64,000 bases of DNA from Calendula officinalis (lineage: Eukaryota > Streptophyta > Magnoliopsida > Asterales > Asteraceae). The notes below the pieces were generated by a model that was not told where the DNA came from, made no database searches, and saw only the letters and a program-made list of their open reading frames with translations. Numbering within the stretch: position 1 is the first letter of the stretch; every line of letters begins with the position of its first letter. The stretch covers positions 80,720,909 to 80,784,908 of the forward strand of contig OY970820.1 in assembly GCA_963853835.1 (NCBI GenBank). Direction: 5' to 3'. Positions 42,286-52,270 of this stretch are shown piece after piece. Made by a program: the position numbers and the translations under genes.

Positions 42286-44853
42286 TCAGTTAAGTTTGGG
42301 AACCCAAGCTTTATATGTCTTGGGTTCATCCTTTGAGAGATAAGCTTTGGGAGATTTAACTTTAAACACTTTTGGTATCCATACTTGTTTAGTACTGGTG
42401 TTTTGTTTTACTACTGCCCTTTTGAAAGTAGTACTGGTGTGAGAATTTCCTACTGATCTTGGTTTGTACCCATGATTTTTAGCTTTAGAATACTTTACTA
42501 CTGATGGATCAGTAGTATTTGGGTACTTACCATGTTTAGAATGATCAGTAGTGTTTTTAGGGTTGACACCAGTAGTATTTTTGAAAGTTGTGTTGGGAGC
42601 AGTAGTATTTTTGAAATTAGGGTTTTTACCAGTAGTATTCTTGTACTGGTACCACACAGCATTATAATTAGGGTTAACACCAGTAGTAAATTTGTTAGAG
42701 TTTCTACTGGTGTTGGAAAATTTAAAATATTGTTTATTTTGATTGGATTTTCCATTATTCTTGAAGTAATTGCTGTTCTTTGGGCTTCCAGCTCTTCTGT
42801 TTTGAACAAACCTTGGTTTACTTCTTCCAAATCTTGGATCTTCAACAATTGGATTTTTAATTTTATTTACTACTGAAAGACCAGTAGTAACTTTTAACTT
42901 TTGAGTTTTAGCATTTTCTTTAAGAACTTTAAATTCTTTTAACTCTTTGCAGTTTATTGTATTGAAGTGACAATCCTTTGCTAAATGGTTCATTTTATTG
43001 CATATAACACATCTTAGTTTCTTATTTTTAGCACCTTCAGGTATTCTTTGGTCTAAGAGTTGTGTTTTATTTCTTTCATTCCCCCTTGTTAAAATTTTTG
43101 GTACATTATCTGCATTATATTTGGGAGATTCATTTGGACTTTGAGCTGTGTGAAAACTTGTATCAATTGATTTTGGTGATTCACTTTGAGATATAGTAAA
43201 TTCAATTGATTGTTCATCATCAGAAGAATTATTTGATTCAGATGTTTCATTAGATGATTCAGTTTGATTTTCAGTTTTTAATTCATTAATGATTCTTTCT
43301 GAACTGTTTTTAAGAGGTGGAATGATTTTATATGGAGGTGGTACAGCATGATATCCCACCCCATGAACAACCTTTTCTGTAGTTTGATTATTAGTTAATT
43401 CATCAAGAATTTTAGTGCTTCTTTCAAACTTTTTAATTGTTAATTTATTTTGTTCAATTTCAAGCTGACATTCTTCTATTTTACTTGTTAGTTCTTTATT
43501 TTTTGTTTCATAAAACTCTTTCTCATCCACAGCTTGAAGCAATTCTTCCTTGATCCGTTGATCAATCATCTTGTACACCTTTATTTGATGTTCTTGATCA
43601 GCAATCACCCCATCAAACTCATGATTTCTTCTGATTGCTTTTGCTAAATCTTCATTTAATTTATTGTTTTCTTTTTCTAGATTTTTAATAATTTTAGCAC
43701 ATTCAGGAGTACAAGGTTTAGATTTTACCTCAGTTTTGTTGTCAGTAAAGGCCATGAGAGCTTGATTTTGAGCATGCTCTTCTGCTTGGAAGCTCCAGTC
43801 ATATCCTTGTCCTTGTTGTGACACAAGAGCAGTTGATTTTGATCTTTTGTCTGGTTGAGGACATTCTTTTGCAAAGTGACCAAGGTTGTTACAGTTGTAA
43901 CACTTGACTTTAGTTTTGTCAAATCCTGCTTTGTCACCTTTGTTGAAATTGAGGCTTGTCCTTCCAGTTCTTTTTAGGAATCTTTTGGTCCTTAGGCTCA
44001 GCATAGCCATCTGCCATTTAAGATCCATCTCCTCAAGATCATCTGGATTCAGTTGTTCCAAGTCATCACTAATCAATGCAGTATGCACATGACTAGTGAA
44101 GAAGGATTCTCTTGCAGTATCCTCAGAATCTGCAGCCTTTCCTGCGGAGGTTTCTTGTCCTTGACCTGTACTAGACACAAAAGCAGCATTGTTAGAGGAA
44201 ATAGAAGGGTTTTTGTGATTTACCTCAGTTTCAAACACTCTGAGATCATTATAGAGTTCATCTAACTCCTTTTCTTCTAAAGCATCTCTTTGTCTGTACA
44301 CCACTGTGTACATGGCCCATTCTTCACTAAGAGACCTTAGAAACTTCATGTTGACATCCTCTTGATCCATCTTTACACCAACTTGGTTGAGTTCACCAAT
44401 TAGTTTGTTGAATCTGTCAAACACTTGAGTGAGTGTTTCATTGGGCTTTCCTTTGAAATTTTCAAAGTCTTGTTTGAGAACAGACTTCATATTCCTCTTG
44501 GTGCTCTTTGTCCCAACGAATCTCTTCTCCAGTGCTTCCCATAGTATTTTTGCATCATCATATTCAACAAAGAGATGTTGATAATCATTAGGAATGGCCA
44601 GTAAGAGAGTGCTTAGAGTTTTGAGTTCGATGCCTTTATCTTTCTTTTCCTTCTCACATTTAAGTTTTTCTGCCTCAGTTGCAGAGCTGCTTGCTTGAAG
44701 TTGACCAGTTTTGTTTCCTTCACAAACGACTTCCCACATGGAATAATCTGTAATAAGCATGTATTGCTTAATACGATTCTTCCACATCCCAAAGTTATTG
44801 GGTGTGAGTATAGGAATTTTGTTGGCCTGAGTGCTTTCATTATTATCAGTCAT
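42286..44853 (-). CDS. gag: copia gag polyprotein
   Basis: 855 aa, ATG at 44853, stop at 42286. The N-terminal region is UBN2/DUF4219-like (NNFGMWKNRIKQYM; LLAIPNDYQHLFVEYDDAKI). A CCHC zinc knuckle CYNCNNLGHFAKEC lies at ~318-331 and a second, CVICNKMNHLAKDC, at ~614-627. Coiled-coil-like sequence lies between them (~375-480). The C-terminal ~200 residues are basic and Asn/Thr-rich with repeated NTTG/NTTD tetrapeptides; these are the CAGTAGTA DNA word read as codons. Two knuckles and this length are larger than ordinary copia gag. No lesion seen. Confidence 0.92.
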   Translation of the reverse strand: MTDNNESTQANKIPILTPNNFGMWKNRIKQYMLITDYSMWEVVCEGNKTGQLQASSSATEAEKLKCEKEKKDKGIELKTLSTLLLAIPNDYQHLFVEYDDAKILWEALEKRFVGTKSTKRNMKSVLKQDFENFKGKPNETLTQVFDRFNKLIGELNQVGVKMDQEDVNMKFLRSLSEEWAMYTVVYRQRDALEEKELDELYNDLRVFETEVNHKNPSISSNNAAFVSSTGQGQETSAGKAADSEDTARESFFTSHVHTALISDDLEQLNPDDLEEMDLKWQMAMLSLRTKRFLKRTGRTSLNFNKGDKAGFDKTKVKCYNCNNLGHFAKECPQPDKRSKSTALVSQQGQGYDWSFQAEEHAQNQALMAFTDNKTEVKSKPCTPECAKIIKNLEKENNKLNEDLAKAIRRNHEFDGVIADQEHQIKVYKMIDQRIKEELLQAVDEKEFYETKNKELTSKIEECQLEIEQNKLTIKKFERSTKILDELTNNQTTEKVVHGVGYHAVPPPYKIIPPLKNSSERIINELKTENQTESSNETSESNNSSDDEQSIEFTISQSESPKSIDTSFHTAQSPNESPKYNADNVPKILTRGNERNKTQLLDQRIPEGAKNKKLRCVICNKMNHLAKDCHFNTINCKELKEFKVLKENAKTQKLKVTTGLSVVNKIKNPIVEDPRFGRSKPRFVQNRRAGSPKNSNYFKNNGKSNQNKQYFKFSNTSRNSNKFTTGVNPNYNAVWYQYKNTTGKNPNFKNTTAPNTTFKNTTGVNPKNTTDHSKHGKYPNTTDPSVVKYSKAKNHGYKPRSVGNSHTSTTFKRAVVKQNTSTKQVWIPKVFKVKSPKAYLSKDEPKTYKAWVPKLN

Positions 44854-44927
44854 GATTAATAATGTGTGTGTTTTAAAGATTAAAACTTTTTGTTGTTCTT
44901 AACAAATAGTAGATCTAGAACCAATAT

Positions 44928-44939
44928 GCTCTGATACCA
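44928..44939 (-). other. primer binding site, tRNA-iMet type
   Basis: Minus strand TGGTATCAGAGC two bases inside the 5' LTR. Confidence 0.9.
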
Positions 44940-44941
44940 CT

Positions 44942-45558
44942 TGTCAGGATCGATTAACTATAGACAAGTTAATAAACACCTTAGATCTAATTGATGATAG
45001 AAGTTGCAGCGGATCAACACTATATCAATAATTAAGAACAATGAACTGTATGAACAATATGAGAAATATTAAGAACACAGTTTCACAAAAAGCTTCAATG
45101 TATATTATCAAGTTAACAATACACACGTACGTTTACAATTCGTAAGGAACTATATATAATAGTCCTTGAAGCTAAACTATTTACCCTAGTTATTCTAGGA
45201 TACGATTTACATCTAATTATAAACGATATACATTGATTTACATTCTATAACTATCTCTGCGAAGATCTCGGACTTGATTTGTTCCAAATATGCGTTGTCA
45301 GTAGTAAAACTAATCACCAGTAGTAAATATGAAGATCAGTAGTAAACTTGGTGATCAGTAGTAAGTCCAGATACATCGTCAGTAGTAACTACAATGATCA
45401 GTAGTATCTTCAATCTTTGTATGATCAGTAGTAACTAAGTTATAGAGAACACCAGCATCAACTTCATCAGTAGTAAATGTTTCTGCCCCATCAGTACTAA
45501 ATAAGATCAGTACTAACTGCAGCATCAGTAATAAGTTGATCTGTGTTTTGTTCCAACA
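44942..45558 (-). repeat. 5' LTR
   Basis: 617 bp, the same as the 3' LTR apart from one base by eye. Followed by the ATATA target copy at 45559-45563. Confidence 0.95.
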
Positions 45559-45563
45559 ATATA

Positions 45564-47900
45564 GAAGCGTATTATCAATAATATAATGATGTGATGATAT
45601 CTTAAATAAAATCAGGAATATATTCTCACCCTTTGAATCTGAAAAACAGCTATTTAAATCATGAAATAGTGAGAGTTAATACGAAAATTAAAACCTAGAA
45701 ATTAATAATTGAAGCGTAATAACTCAAATTCTAAACTGAAAATTAGAACATAGAAGATTCGAAAACCTTAATCAAAATAATAATTTACCTGTGATATTGA
45801 ACCTTACGTAATGATTGGGTGAAGAGAACCCAGAGTAGGCTTAAGTGGAAGATACAGGTCGTGGTGGGATGATCGGAAGCGGATTGGGGACGAAGAGAAG
45901 GTTGGGGATGAAGAGATATTCTGAGAAGCAAAAGGATCTCATGAGGATTGCGGTGATGGAAAAAAAAAAACCTAATTAGAGATTGAGGGGGGGTGGGTGG
46001 GGAAATGGAAAACTCAACTGTATGTAAATCCTGCAGAAAAGTATGGAAGTGTTGTGGATGATTGCTGGGCGGGAAAAAAACCACTAATATATCGCCACGT
46101 GTTAAAGTGGAGGGTTAAAAAATATTTTTGTTAGATTCTTGATGATTTCAACGGCGTAGCAAAATACAAAAATGTATTTAAAGACCAAAAAAATAAATAT
46201 ATTTAAGATAAATTTTCTAAACATCTCCTTGAAATTATGAGTAGAAGAATCATGTTTTTTAAATACCCTTTATAGGTGAGCCTTTGAATAAAGAATAACT
46301 CGAGGCATCACCATTGGAAGGCACCAAACTGTATTAGGTCTTAATACTCAATTATTAATTCATGTCTTTATATAAGTCGAATATAAACTTCACCCTGCTC
46401 AAACACAAGTCTTAAAAAGTAGACTTATTACCCTTATCATCTCTGCATAACAAAAGACAGCCGTAAACAGAATAGGTTTTAAAATAATTTGAGCCATGTA
46501 AATAAGTTGATTAGCGTTAAAAATTATCTGAGTTGGATTAAATGGGTTAAAATTTTAAAAAATAGATTAAATAAAAATGGGTCAAATGAGTAAAAGTAAG
46601 CAGCTGAAACTCACCCAAAGTTTAATTAAAACGATAAATTCTTAATAACTGTTTAGACACACTCACCTACATAACAGGACCCATTTTGACCCATATTAAA
46701 ATGTAAACATTTTGACCCAAAGGTGGACATTATATAAGTACCCATTTAAACCCTACTAAAATTTCCCCAGGTCGACCAACATTAGAGTACCCAGTTTGAA
46801 CCACATTAGAAATCACACACTTTGACCTTACCCGTTTTGACCAATTACTTATAGGGCCTGAGTGCCCGACTCACCATTTTGCAACCTATAAAAACAAAAT
46901 TGATCTTACCTCAACATCATCAACATATTTGCACACATCATGACAGCAAACGGTCCATTGTAGTTTCCATTCCTTTTAAATCACTTGGAAGTTTGTCTAC
47001 TGCTATGCTCTTAAGAATATCAACTACAGGCACAAAAACTCCATTTAGTAATCATTCAAGTTCAAGATTTCATCGAATCAATAACAAATTCCTGTTTTAT
47101 TTTAATTCAGTACATTAAAATCGATTAATTATAAACACATACATCCAACACGTACGTAAATCCAACCGTACTTCTTGAAATTGAGCAGCAAGTTGTTGAT
47201 CTCGTAAAGATAAATTAATGGAAATAAATCTTTTATAGAAACTTCACTTGGAAGTTTGCATACAACCTCCCTGTTGAGCTCAGAACATTTGCTCATCAAA
47301 AAGGTAAAGTCCTCGTGTTTCAGGCATGTGATATATAGATATAGATAAGATCATAATTAGTGCATTACATACTTATTATTGTGACTCATTTAAAATAAGT
47401 AACATAATATATTTTTGTGTAAACTCAACACATTTTGGAGGTCTACTGAAAAGCATCTACTTTTTGAATTAAAAATAAAGACTTAAAGAACTCTTGAACA
47501 AACATGGAAGTTACAATTACAAATTGCACATAAAAATAGCAGGAATATTATTTTATTTTATTATTTTTGAAAGAATATGGAATTAGAAATAAGTCTAACC
47601 AGAAATTTTCTTGTAGCAACAAATTCAATTGTTCATGTACAAAGTTCAGGTCTTTCATCAGCATTTGTAAAACCTGCAAAAATGAATTACTATAAACCAA
47701 TATAATTTAACAATTTTTATTGTTTAGAAAGAAAAAAAAAAATAACCATATAAGTTACAAATAAACCATTTTCCCTGATCAACAAACTTCATGAATGGAT
47801 TAGTATGTCCTTTGCAACGTGAACAACGAATTGAGCTGCTTTCAGCAAAATGAACAATGTACTAACAAAATACAAAATTTAGCATATAATGAAATGTATT
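45564..47900. other. non-coding, Helitron-like material with exon-like scraps
   Basis: No intact gene. 46060-46110 (GGGCGGGAAAA, GCCACGTG, AGGGTTAA) resembles 48510-48580, suggesting two related element ends. 46650-46860 repeats ACCCATTTTGACCC-type words. Short minus-strand open pieces flanked by splice-like signals (for example 47585-47670) may be captured exons, but no family is recognisable. Confidence 0.35.
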
Positions 47901-47955
47901 AATAAAAAGAACATTATCACTGATAATGGCTTTATTCAGATTATCACCGATAATA

Positions 47956-48240
47956 TCAGTAAAAAAATTTCGAAAAGAATGAGTCATTGAAATTGTGCTG
48001 CGACCAAAAACTGTTATGGTTAGAGCAACCGGCAATGGCGCGACCAAAAACCGAAAAGGGGTCGGGTAAATTGAAATTGTGCTGCGAAATTGAAAGAAGA
48101 TACATACAAATACATATAGATGATGTCGTACCACCGTCTAAACCTAAACCTAAAACTACTTCTTCTTGTTCTCCATCGCATTTCGAATCTACATGATGAT
48201 CATGATGAATCAGAAGTTCATCATTTTGATTGTGGATCAT
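47956..48240 (-). pseudogene. N-acetylglucosamine kinase-like (BadF/BadG) gene fragment
   Basis: Minus-strand frame reads VVLGLGLDGGTTSSICICMY, then LPDPFSVFGRAIAGCSNHNS. This matches the N-terminal phosphate-binding block of plant BadF/BadG-type N-acetylglucosamine kinases (usual GLDGGTTST, GRAVAGCSN), with an inserted Gly-Leu and substitutions. The rest of the kinase is absent and an internal duplication of TTGAAATTGTGCTGCGA follows. Probably a captured first exon. Confidence 0.7.
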
Positions 48241-48615
48241 GTTCGTCGTAGTTAATCAAGAAACAAAAGACAATCATTAAAATGAAATACCAGTGAGATG
48301 GCGGTGGCGGTTGAGGTAAGATGGAGGTCGATTGGTTTGTTAGATATGGAAGGGTTTATAAATTGAGCACGGTGTAAATCATGGTGGAGGAGGTTTCTTA
48401 AGCTGTTCCCTAAAACGGTTTCCTAAATTATGAAGTTGGTTTATAATTTTGAATTCATCATTAATACGGAACCGTAAGTACCTGCAGAAAAAATTCGGTT
48501 ACATAGGCTCATGAAGCTGGGCGGGAAAATATTACAGAAGGCCACTAAAAAGTCGCCAGGTGGCAAATGTGAGGGTTAAGAAGGGGACATGTGGCACATA
48601 AAACCTTTGTTTATA

Positions 48616-48642
48616 TATATAGATAGATAGATAGATAGATGT
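48616..48642. repeat. (ATAG)n microsatellite
   Basis: ATATATAT followed by about five GATA units. It is the target of the adjacent SINE and resumes after it. Confidence 0.85.
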
Positions 48643-48897
48643 GCCAATGATGGCCAGCCTAGCTGGTCTGAGGCACTGGGTTTATACTCATGTGAGCTGC
48701 AGGTTGTGAGTTCGAATCCCTTTGGGAGCGTTGCATTTGCGTAATTTAACTCATACCTCACATGAGCACATATGAGGAATTTTCCTTGGAAATCCCTTTG
48801 GGGGCTGGGTTTGCCCGCTTATGCGGAGCTCGAACTCGGGGTGCTCGCTGAAAAATTGCGGGTAGGCTTCCGTTATTTCATTTGCCGTTTCCAAAAA
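48643..48897 (+). mobile_element. tRNA-derived SINE, full length
   Basis: 255 bp: tRNA-like head with A box (CTAGCTGGTCTGAGGC) and B box (GAGTTCGAATCCCTTT), body with GAATTTTCCTTGGAAATCCC and GGGGTGCTCGCT, and tail GCCGTTTCCAAAAA. Flanked by a 13-bp duplication GATAGATAGATGT (48630, 48898). Same family as 27462 and 17389. Confidence 0.9.
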
Positions 48898-48925
48898 GAT
48901 AGATAGATGTAAAACTATAACTTAT

Positions 48926-48943
48926 ATGCCGTTAAAAAAAACA
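48926..48943 (+). mobile_element. possible extremely truncated SINE insertion
   Basis: ATGCCGTTAAAAAAAA between two copies of AAAACTATAACTTAT (48911, 48944). The insert matches the last bases of the window's SINE tails, so it may be a retroposition that stopped almost at once. Confidence 0.5.
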
Positions 48944-49012
48944 AAAACTATAACTTATGTAAAAACCACACTTTTATGATAAATAACTACATGCAGCAAA
49001 AGTGACACAAAA

Positions 49013-49096
49013 GTCAGGATGGCCGAGTGGTCTAAGGCGCCAGACTCAAGTTCTGGTCTTCGAGAGAGGGCGTGGGTTCAAATCCCACTTCTGACA
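49013..49096 (+). tRNA. tRNA-Leu (CAA)
   Basis: 84 nt, class II with a long variable arm. Acceptor GTCAGGA pairs with TTCTGAC (one G-U). D arm has GGCCGAGTGGTCTAAGGC; anticodon stem CCAGA/TCTGG with loop CTCAAGT gives anticodon CAA; variable arm TCTTCGAGAGA; T arm GTGGGTTCAAATCCCAC. No intron. A T-rich pol III terminator follows (CCTTTTTATTTTT). Confidence 0.95.
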
Positions 49097-49296
49097 TTCC
49101 TTTTTATTTTTATGTTTTTTCGTACAAAAATCACTCTTTAGTGTTTAGATAACCTTTTGTAGTATATACATTTGTCATTTGTGTCATCTTATTTATTAAC
49201 CTGTTTTGCGTTACAACTCATATCCATATTCCATTAAAAAAAATCAAAACTGGACACATGCAACAAAACGTGGGTTACATGTCTATGCCGTTAAAA

Positions 49297-49549
49297 TTAG
49301 ACTAATAGCAGGGTACCCGCGCAATGGGGTGGCGGGTACCCGTAACTATATTTCGAAGTGACGATAGTACCGGTGGTGGTGACAATAGCGATGGTGATGA
49401 GTAGTGGTGCGCAGTGATGGTAGATGCTGACATTAGTGATGGTAGGATCAGATCCGAAATTGGTTTTTTTGTGAAAGTAAATATGGGCCTTTTAAATAGA
49501 GAAATGATGGTTGAGTTCCGGTGACGTTAAAGCTTATATATATTAGCAT
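49297..49549 (-). mobile_element. short Helitron remnant
   Basis: GGGTACCCGCGCAATGGGG...GGCGGGTACCC hairpin followed by ACTATATTTCG and GGTGGT-rich sequence, as in 29436-32219, with a TATATATAAGC-type opposite end near 49545. The CTRR end could be CTAA at ~49297 (minus strand), so the boundaries are uncertain. Confidence 0.4.
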
Positions 49550-50427
49550 CTGGAATAAATCAAAATAATCAAGTAGTTGAAGTGGTTAACACATAGTGAC
49601 TACTTAGGAGAGGTCTTGTGTTCGAATCATGTAAGCAATACTTTATTTTTTTAGTTAAAGAACTTAAAATTAAGGAGCTCCTTAAACTTACTAAAAGAGG
49701 TAGGCCTAAATGCATTAGTAAGTAGTAAGATATTGGTATCGAAATAAAATTAAGAAGCATAGATAAATGAAAAAGCGTAAACTACCTATTATTTTTGTGC
49801 AACTAATGAAAAATACAACCGCTCTGAAACCAGTTTTGATTACCAAGATCCATATATTCGGCTGTTATGAATATATGCTTGTAAAAAGGTCAAACAATTG
49901 TCTATTTGGTTGAGATATTACATCTTAGACTGCATGTTTGATGTTTCTCACAAAATGATGTTTATTACATCTACTCTTAGTTATGTATGTACCTTTTTAA
50001 GATAGTGCAAATATGAATCTTTGTAGAATGATACAAAACCCTCGCATGTTGTTTGGGTTAGAACTTAAAAGTTACCTAAATCCCAATTTGTATCAAGATC
50101 TTAAACGAAACAATTAATCTCTTTATCAACTATCTACAATATTTTATGATAAATCCCACATTTTCTATAAAAAGTTCCCTCAAAACACTCTCAGAATCCA
50201 TAAACCGCCTTACAACCGTCGCAATCTTCTCCTTCTATATAATGAGTTAAAATAAGTGTACTGGGGTTAAAATGGAGTATTACTAAAGTCGAAGGGCTGT
50301 TTACAACTTTGCTATTTACATTTTACGCCGTGAATAGCAGGACCCTCCTTAAACCCAAAATGGGTTTGGTCACCATTGTACAAACCAAATATCTCACACA
50401 CTGAATTGACAAACTAACCTCATCCCC
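49550..50427. other. intergenic upstream of the PPR gene
   Basis: A tRNA-like module at ~49570-49635 (GAAGTGGTTAACAC, GTGTTCGAATC). Otherwise AT-rich promoter side of the PPR gene; no gene seen. Confidence 0.5.
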
Positions 50428-52270
50428 ATGGCCTCCCTCCCTGGGCCGGCGGTGAACCCATACCCGCCGGAGTTTAATCGGTTACCGGAGGATAAAAAAC
50501 TCACTGGTGCCACCAATGTCAATCACGAATCATTGCCAATTGACGATGAAACAGTTAGGAGAGGAAGGAAAGAACAAGTGAATAAAAAAATTGCGTCACA
50601 AAAAGCAATATCGGTAATATTAAGACGAGAAGCAACAAAAGCTGTGATTGAGAAGAAAAAAGGATCCACGAGGCTGTTTCCGGGAACCGTACTCGAAGCA
50701 CTTCACGAACGAGTCACTGCTTTGCGTTGGGAATCTGCTCTGAAGGTAATTCTTCATTAGATTTTTAATTCCGTTTAGATTTTGATATGGTTTTAGTGTT
50801 TCACAGTTACTATTTCATCGAATTCGTGAAGTTTAATTCGTTTACAATACAAATTTGCAGTATTTTTGTGTTTAGGTCAAATTACAATTCCGATAATTGA
50901 AAATTGATGAGAGGGCACGGGTATTCTACTGATTATTTATATATGTTTAGAATTCTATTATTTATGAAATTTGAATAAATTGATAAAATTAGAAGTCAGA
51001 AAGCTCATCTGATTTTTGGAAGAATGAGTATTGGTTTCTAATTTTGTGTTTCAGATGCTGAATGGATAATTATTGTTCAGGTTTTTGAACTACTTCGAGA
51101 GCAGCTTTGGTACAGACCTAATCCTGCTATATACGTGAAGCTAATTGTAATGCTTGGGAAATGCAAACAACCTGAAAAAGCACATTCATTATTTCAAGAC
51201 ATGATTGATGAAGGTTGTATTGTGAATCAAGAATCATACACTGCTCTTTTATCTGCATATAGCCGAAGTGGTTTATTTAGAAAAGCATTCTCAATTTTAG
51301 AAGAAATGAAGAACACTCCTAACTGTCATCCCGATGTATACACGTATTCGATTCTCATAAAATCGTGTCTACATTTTCATGAATCTGATAAAGTGCAATC
51401 TTTGTTGAGTGACATGGTGTTACAAGGAGTCAAGCCTAATACGGTTACTTATAATACGCTTATTGATGCGTACGGGAAAGCAAAAAGGTAAACTTTTTAA
51501 CAAATTGGTATTGTGGGTGGATTAAACTAACATATTCATCTTTTCTTTTCTTTTTTTATTTAAAAAAAAGATTTGTAGAAATGGAATCAACACTTGTGGA
51601 AATGCTTCGCCAAAGAGAATGCAAGCCCGATGTTTGGACCATGAATTCAACCCTAAGAGCATTTGGTGGCAGTGGTCAAATAGAAACAATGGAAAAATGC
51701 TATGAAAAATTTCTAAGTGCAGGAATTCAACCAAATATAAAAACCTTCAATATCCTGCTAGATTCGTATGGAAAAACCGGAAATTACAAAAAAATGAGTG
51801 CCGTAATGGAATACATGCAAAAATACCATTTTTCATGGACTCTAATAACTTACAATATCATCATCGATGCATTCGGGCGGGCTGGAGATTTGGCCCAAAT
51901 GGAATTTTTATTCAGATTAATGCAATCCGAGAGCATAAAACCAAATTGTGTGACACTTTGTTCACTTGTTAGAGGTTATGCACAAGCTGGAAAAGTTGAG
52001 AAAATTGGGGGGCTTTTGCGGTATATTGAGAGTTCTGATGTGGCAGTTGATACAATTTTTTTTAACTGTTTGGTGGATGCTTATGGTATGATGGGGTGTT
52101 TAGCTGAAATGAAGGGTGTTTTGGGAATTATGGAAAGTAAAGGGTGTGAACCGGATAAGATTACTTATAGAACTATGATTAAAGCTTATAATATGAATGG
52201 AATGAGTAATCATGTGAAGGAGCTCAGAAATGCACTTTCTTCTGTTGGAAAACCAAAATCCAGACGATAA
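50428..52270 (+). CDS. pentatricopeptide repeat protein, At5g48730-like, plastid
   Basis: Three exons (50428-50745, 51081-51487, 51571-52270) with GT-AG introns in matching phase give 474 aa. P-class PPR proteins bind organelle RNA with helical-hairpin repeats. Residues ~50-106 (KKIASQKAISVILRREATKA; ALHERVTALRWESAL) and the body match Arabidopsis At5g48730, annotated as chloroplast-targeted. About nine 35-residue repeats follow (NQESYTALLSAYSRSGLFRK, PNTVTYNTLIDAYGKAKR, PDKITYRTMIKAYNMNGM). The N-terminus is short and only weakly transit-like, so plastid targeting rests on homology. No lesion. Confidence 0.9.

Larger units (their letters stand above)
34067..45558 (-). mobile_element. intact copia (Sirevirus-like) LTR retrotransposon
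   Basis: 11,492 bp on the minus strand with 617-bp LTRs at both ends, and ATATA target duplications at 34062-34066 and 45559-45563. Order in element sense: 5' LTR, tRNA-iMet primer site, gag, pol (protease, integrase, RT, RNase H: copia order), spacer, third ORF, polypurine tract, 3' LTR. Large gag, copia pol and an extra ORF after pol fit the Sirevirus (SIRE/Maximus) lineage; lineage is inferred from layout. The LTRs differ at one position and all three ORFs are open, so the insertion is very recent. Confidence 0.95.
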
